Assembly: GCA_021464245.1 (NCBI GenBank)
Contig: JADCRB010000124.1
Span: 248,001 to 312,000 of the forward strand
Reading direction: 5' to 3'
Length of the DNA stretch: 64,000 nucleotides
Source: Carallia brachiata
Lineage: Eukaryota; Streptophyta; Magnoliopsida; Malpighiales; Rhizophoraceae
The notes under the pieces are model-generated. The model did not search any database and was not told the origin of the DNA. It saw nothing but the letters and a program-made list of their open reading frames with translations. Below, piece after piece: positions 58,677 to 64,000 of the stretch. A program made the position numbers and the translations under genes. The first letter of the stretch is position 1. The number at the start of each line of letters is the position of its first letter.

Positions 58677-59484
58677 TGGCATCACCAAAATTTGAGATTG
58701 AAAAATTTAATCGCAATATCAACTTTCTCTTATGACAGGTCAAGATGTCCGTTGTTTTGACTCAAGCTGGTTTAAAGATTGCTTTGCTTGGAAAAGAAAA
58801 AATGCTGGCAACATTGACCACAGCTCAAAAAGATGAACTAGATGTAAGAGCACTTGCTACAATTCAATTGTGTTTATCCAATGAAGTTTTGCGCAAGGTC
58901 ATTCAAGAAAAGACAACATTAAATTTATAGGAAAAATTAGAGTCTTTGTATAAGATTTTGTCCCTCACTAAGAGACTGCCCCTAAAGCCTCGATTGTACA
59001 TGCTTCAAATGACAGAAGGCACACCAATCAAATCTCATATTAATGAGTTCAGTTCTATTATGATAGATCTTGAATCTATTGATATCAAGATCGAAGAAGA
59101 AGATAAAGCTTTGAGGCTTTTATGCTCCTTATCTCCGTCTTATTGGAATTTCAGAGAGACTCTCCTTTACAGTAAGGAAACTATCTCCCTTACAGATGTC
59201 AAAGCGGCTCTTTTGTCCAAAAAGCTTATTGATAATAAACTTTCTAACAAAAAATCTAAAGGCTCTGTACATGATGTTTATAGAAAAGGAAAATATAAGG
59301 GTGGAAAAAGAAAATCTAACGATGTAGGTTGATGGTGAATTTAAGTCTAAATATCAAAATGTAACATGTAACAACTGTCATAAGAATGGCCACATCAAGT
59401 CTGAGTGTTACAAACTAAAAAACAAACAGAAAAATAAGAATAACTCGGAAGAAGTTAACTTAATAGAAGATAATGATGTTTTTT
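58677..59484 (+). pseudogene. Copia-type gag (UBN2 type) with two in-frame stops and one frameshift
   Basis: ATG 58677 opens MASPKFEIEKFN, the usual copia gag start. A TGA at about 58734 sits before QVKMSVVLTQ, and a TAG at 58928-58930 before EKLESLY. At both sites the family has Trp, so both look like TGG-to-stop changes. The frame continues through the UBN2-like helical region (RLYMLQMTEGTPIKSHINEF, LLCSLSPSYWNFRETLLY), then shifts near 59330. A CX2CX4HX4C zinc knuckle (CNNCHKNGHIKSEC, about 59372-59413) appears in another frame. The product is not made intact. Confidence 0.88.
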
Positions 59485-59641
59485 AGTCTCTTTATTTTGT
59501 TTATGTCTTGTAGGGGGAGTTTTATTTTTTTTTAAAAAAAATTTTGGAGAAGACAGTTTATAAGAATTTTATTTTTGCAACAATCTCACTTGACTCTCAG
59601 TTAGATTTGAAAAACGTCCATTCGGATTTGAGGGGGAGAAT

Positions 59642-60151
59642 TGTTGGAGTCAAATCCAAATTGAGTCATATTGCTATGAGTGGAGTGTGGAGAAAGAAAA
59701 GAAAAAAAAAGGAATGTATTCTACTCCACTAAAAGAGAAAAAATATATATTAATGATAAGAGATTATTTTCATTATTCACTCGTAACTTTAAACAGTAAG
59801 TTATGACTAGCCTCCTATATATATGGGCATCTAGTGAGAAGAAAAGTTGTACCAAGGGGGTGAGAAATTTTTGTCATCAATATCAAATCTCGTACTCTTG
59901 TGTATCTGGTGTGCTGTAAGATTTGTGCAAATACGGTGAGTATTTGTTTGAGTGTATCAAGATTTTAGGTGTAGTGAGTTTTTTGTGCAATACTGTAATT
60001 CTTTATTTGCTTGGTTAATAAAATTGTTGTCCGTCTTCGTCTGTGGATGTAAGTTTAAAATCGAATTACGTTATATCGATTTATTCCTTTTCTTTTCCTT
60101 ATATTTTTATTTTTGTTGGTGCCTATTTTTTCGCGCTTCCGTGACGCATCA
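59642..60151 (+). repeat. 3' LTR of the copia-type element
   Basis: 510 bp, TG...CA bounded, directly after the polypurine tract; ends GTGACGCATCA like the 5' LTR and is followed by the AAATG target duplicate. Confidence 0.88.
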
Positions 60152-60156
60152 AAATG

Positions 60157-63100
60157 AATCGGCACGTGGACTCATATATTAAAAAAAATTATTTTTTAAA
60201 TTTTGAACTTTCTAACAAAAAAAAAACACTAATTTTTGAAAAATAATACCATTTGCTAGCTCACCCAAACTCTCTTCCGACAGAAATTATCTGCTGACCA
60301 ACCTTTTTCCTCAAAGTGATCTCAGTAGCCTTCATTTGAAAGCCAAAACCGACAAAGTCAATTCAGCTGCCGAATAAGCTTTAGAGTACTATCCGATGAA
60401 AGGGTGACACAAATGCTGATTGCAGGGGCTATTCTCACAGCGTCGTCCCTCATATTTTTCTTTCCTTTCCAGTTCATCGTCATATACGTTTCATTATCAT
60501 TATTTAGGTGGTTGCAATTGTATTCGTGCACCATATATTCGGATGAGTCTCTAATGAATAAGCTCAAAAGTTGTATAATTCATGCTTTATACATCAAACT
60601 TAACCATGGACCTTGGTAGGAATTGGATTTTTTTTTTAATTGTTTGCTAGTGTCGGACTTAGAACCTTTATTACTAAAATTAAGAGTCCAACTGCACTAT
60701 CACAAGTCAAGTCAAGACCATGTCGTTGGCAGCAGAAATTGGAGTTTTCAACTAGGTGTCAATGTCTTTTACCAATTATTGAAATTGCCCTCTCACAGAA
60801 CAAAACTATACAACATTTCATAGACAGTTCAAAAAAGGTCCAGCACAATATACATTAGAAGCACATAATTAAGGAGCAATACTTGCGTAAGTGTAGCTAG
60901 TTATAATTGAAAAGCTGGAAGTTTAGCAAACAACTAAAAAGGCCAATGTTTCTCGCTCTGGTAGGAAGTCTGCAATATGATTACGAGGTGCGGTTTATAT
61001 GCCGCAGACAGACCACTAGCTGGAAATATTACTCATGGCAATTTGAAAGCTAATCAGGGTTTTCATACTTTTTCATGCAGATCCGGCACGAAAATGGAGA
61101 CAGCTTGATAATAGCTCCAATCACACTTGTAACATGCTTTGCCTAATCTTCGGAATTGGAAAGATTTGAACACCTGAATGCATTTATCATGTCAACAAGA
61201 AGGGTATTTAGAAAGGATAGCTAGAAATGTGATATATTTATTTTCAAAATCTCAAATTTTAATTTTAAAAACAAAAATATAAAATTTATGAAGATAAGAA
61301 GAGAAATTTATTGTGTAACTCACTATCTCAGTAAGGTAAAAAAAAAAAACAAAAGAAAAGAAAGGAGAGGCAGAATAATGAGAGGTAGACCCAAGTGCAC
61401 TGTGTGAAGAGCTGTATGCAAGCAGCAGGCTGGAACCGGTATGCATGCCAACTAATGCAAAAAGGCCGCCAGGAATTGGAGCATTGATTAGCAAAAGTGG
61501 GGTGAGTTTTTTAGGAGCTAATGACCCAATCATAAATGTGCTTTGTACCTCAAGGAGTGGTCAGGTCAGGTCAGGTCATCCTGGGCATCCAGGCCCACTG
61601 CTGGCCCACCTACGAGTCCTAATAAAGAAAATAAAACGTGGGGCCCCTCCTTGGAGGAACCAAACAAAACAAAAGCTAGCAAGCCCCCCACCTATGGTAC
61701 CAAAACTGTCGCCGGAGGAAGAATGTCCACACTATTCGATACAGTTCTTGTCTGGTTCCATTGCCCTAAGCGGGAATTTTATGCCATCATTGGTACGTAC
61801 TCAAAAGTGATGCCTGGTTTGTACTCTGTTTGTAAATATCACTAGGAACTCTTCTCTATAATTTAATTTTAAATATTATTAAAATAATTATATAATTTAT
61901 TTAATAATTTACTACCAGTTTATATTTTAGACGGCAGTGATAATTTTTCTCCTTTCTCAAACCAATTAATTTAAATTTAGAATATCTCAAAAAATCGAAT
62001 AATTTATTTATTTTTTAAAAAATTAAATCATCAAAGGATATATATTATTTTGGTCATACTTAAGAAATCTCACAAAATATTTTTTTAATATTATTTTCTC
62101 TCTTTTTTTTAGTGAATTTAAAAAAAAAAAATTCTTTTCCATCAAACATGAAACCTCCTCTTTTCCTTCTGTACTCTAGTATAATTAGTCAGAATATCAC
62201 ATATCACTTTTCTTGTTAGGTCTAATTCCAAAAATTTTTGGCATCTATTGGTTGAATTTTTTTTTCCAAAGAATAGTTAAGTCGATTAGGTGATTTTTAA
62301 ATTTTTTTTTCAAAATAATTCCAAATATATCTTAAATCGACATAGTATTTTATTTATCCATAAATATAAGAGGAGGCACATCGCAATTGGAGGAAGAATA
62401 TTTAAATTAAAGTCTGCTTATAAAGACATAGCTTATTCTGATTTTTGAAATATATACTTCTTCCACATTTTATAAAGATATATATTTCTTCTACATTTTG
62501 ATATACTGAAAAAAAGAGTATACATTTTTTCATGACTAATTTAGCTTTGGTTTAGTAAAGAAGCCATATTTGTACCCAATTTTGTATTTTTTTTAATGGT
62601 AATTGTTATTGACACACCCCAAAACTCTGCATGCACACACCTTTCAAAGTAAATGTAGGATCTATAATATTATTTGGTGCGTGTACGAAGTGTTTTGGAC
62701 GTGTAAATAAACAACACCCTTTTTTAATAGGTATAGAGAGTTTGTCAATCAATCGAAGAAACACGTATCGTATGTACCAAAGAAAACTGTATTTTTGCCA
62801 AACAAACAATGTGGGTCAAAGGTCCAACCTTTCCGAATAAAACCAAATCTGGTCGGCTCTGGACGACGGGGGAGTCCAACACAATACTGAATAGTAAATA
62901 CTGGTAGTAGCTAAGCTAGCCTTCCAGTCCCTCTCCCTCCCGTCTAATCAAAAAATGAATCACAAAGTGCCCATCAACCGGACAAAGACAACACACTTTA
63001 TGTGTGGACCATTGGTCCATTTGCTTGGCCGATACTCGAGCTTGGAGTGGAGATAATGACCTTACCTCAAAAAAATAAAAAAAGGGCAAGTGGCGATGGC

Positions 63101-63928
63101 CACGAAATGACACTGACTTATGGAGTGTTCTTCTGCCACGTCGCCGGTCACGTTGCTTTTGTACCGTGCAATGGCAATGTGGCGGCAGTTTGGAGGGTCG
63201 GTTGGAGGTCATTTTATGTGTGAGTTCTGTTTTTTTTTTTTTTTTTTAATAATAAAATCAATATAGCAACACAATTCTATTTTATAATATTCAATAACTT
63301 ATTTATTTTTATATTAACAGCTTCAAGTTTGTTACAATGAAATTGGATTAAATATGCTAACAAACATAACAGTTCACCGGAAACGGGCCAAAAGCACATT
63401 TCAACACTCCACTTGGAAACTGGTCCATGCCAGCATGACTTGATCGACGGAAGGCCTTGCTATAGTTACTCCAGTTCCGCCCCTTCCCCTCCTTCCTGGC
63501 ACCCCAACAACATATTGGGGCTCCTAATGACGCTCTTCTCTCTCTCTCTCTCTCGCTATCGCTGTTTTTTTTTTTTTTGGGGGGGGGCTGATAAATTCAC
63601 TGCACTTTGTTGCAAAAGTAGATCCGAATGGACCTATCTGTTGAGGGATTATTTCGTGCCATGCTGGGCTTAGAGTTGGCATAGGCCCAATGACTTTTTA
63701 AGGCTGGCTGATTAACAAGAGAAGAACCGAACTAGAGGTGTCCAATTACAAAACATCTCTAAACTGAACATGTTCAGTTCATCGTCCTTCTTCCAATCAA
63801 AAGGAGATAAAATTGGTAAGGTAACCATACCATAATATCCTGAAAAGCAATTCCCAGTTTCAATAAAGACTTTCCCCGAGGAAACTATAGCCGAGTAATT
63901 AAAGACACTTGTTGATAACACACATCCA
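60157..63928. other. Gene-poor region at the right end
   Basis: AT-rich blocks (61850-62600), a short AGGTC tandem (61561-61578), poly-T runs (63230-63247) and a CT repeat (63538-63555). Frames at 61445-61810, 62916-63212 and 63413-63673 lack recognisable features. Confidence 0.35.
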
Positions 63929-64000
63929 ATGTTCTTCTTGCTGTTCCTAGTTCCTACTCTAGCTTTATTATTTCATTTCCTGTTCCGTTTTGACTGTGTT
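63929..64000 (+). CDS. Possible first exon of a secreted or membrane protein, cut by window edge
   Basis: ATG 63929 opens a frame that stays open to the edge. It encodes a strongly hydrophobic N-terminus (MFFLLFLVPTLALLFHFLF) that would serve as a signal peptide or membrane anchor. Only 24 codons are visible, so this is a weak call; the downstream sequence is needed. Confidence 0.25.
   Translation, partial: MFFLLFLVPTLALLFHFLFRFDCV

Larger units (their letters stand above)
58111..60151 (+). mobile_element. Ty1/copia-type LTR retrotransposon carrying only gag, with 5-bp target duplication
   Basis: 5' LTR 58111-58631 and 3' LTR 59642-60151 are similar throughout (TGTTG.AGTCAAATC..AATTG...GTGACGCATCA). 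The primer site TGGTATCAGAG (58633-58643) follows the 5' LTR, and a polypurine tract GAGGGGGAGAA (59630-59640) precedes the 3' LTR. The element is flanked by AAATG at 58106-58110 and 60152-60156. The ~1-kb interior encodes only a broken gag with a CCHC knuckle. No protease, integrase or RT is present, so it would need enzymes from elsewhere. Confidence 0.92.

Noticed and set aside
61445..61810. 121-codon plus-strand frame
   Set aside because: No motif; overlapping frames of similar size on both strands.

Overview
The window is nuclear DNA of a flowering plant, most likely a eudicot. The genes have GT-AG introns, the intergenic DNA is AT-rich, and the proteins are plant-specific or plant-type (ALMT, phytocyanin, LHW-type bHLH, PUX10, MTA). 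Ty3/gypsy and Ty1/copia LTR elements, LINE relics, SINE-like pieces and MITE-like inverted repeats lie between them. I cannot name the species. No tRNA, rRNA, CRISPR array or prokaryotic feature was seen.

Layout. 1-3358: minus-strand Ty3/gypsy retrotransposon running off the left edge, with frameshifts and a large internal deletion; its 5' LTR is at 2986-3358. 3834-8918: 14-exon TPR protein HLB1 (+). 9958-10194: short LINE tail with target-site duplication. 10779-11600: intronless plant protein with a C-terminal membrane segment (+). 11.6-20.1 kb: gene-poor repeat zone with a Pro/Ser-rich repeat ORF, LTR-like direct repeats, a LINE relic interrupted by a SINE, and a long-inverted-repeat element. 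20140-23258: MFSD5/MOT2-type transporter (+). 25099-25847: early nodulin-like phytocyanin (+). 26884-30751: MTA, the m6A RNA methyltransferase catalytic subunit (-). 33408-34138: Yippee-like zinc protein with 5' UTR introns (+). 36930-39186: PUX10 (-). 40.4-42.2 kb: two MITE-like insertions and a LINE relic. 42615-44651: ALMT-type anion channel with a frameshift (-). 47958-52358: LHW-like bHLH factor with a frameshift (-). 52976-53297: MITE-like repeat. 58111-60151: structurally complete gag-only copia element with a 5-bp target duplication. The rest, to 64000, is mostly AT-rich intergenic DNA; a possible secretory-type first exon starts at 63929.

The host genes are ordinary housekeeping or regulatory plant genes and do not form a pathway. 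They cover RNA methylation, CDC48/lipid-droplet proteostasis, endosome trafficking, transport, cell-wall/plasma-membrane arabinogalactan-type protein and vascular-type transcription control. Their grouping does resemble conserved microsynteny: from memory, Arabidopsis carries MTA close to PUX10 on chromosome 4, and an LHW-like bHLH, an ENODL and an MFSD5-type gene together on chromosome 1. I found no convincing undescribed system. The most noteworthy observations are the single-base frameshifts in two otherwise intact genes, the nested TE structures and the gag-only copia element.
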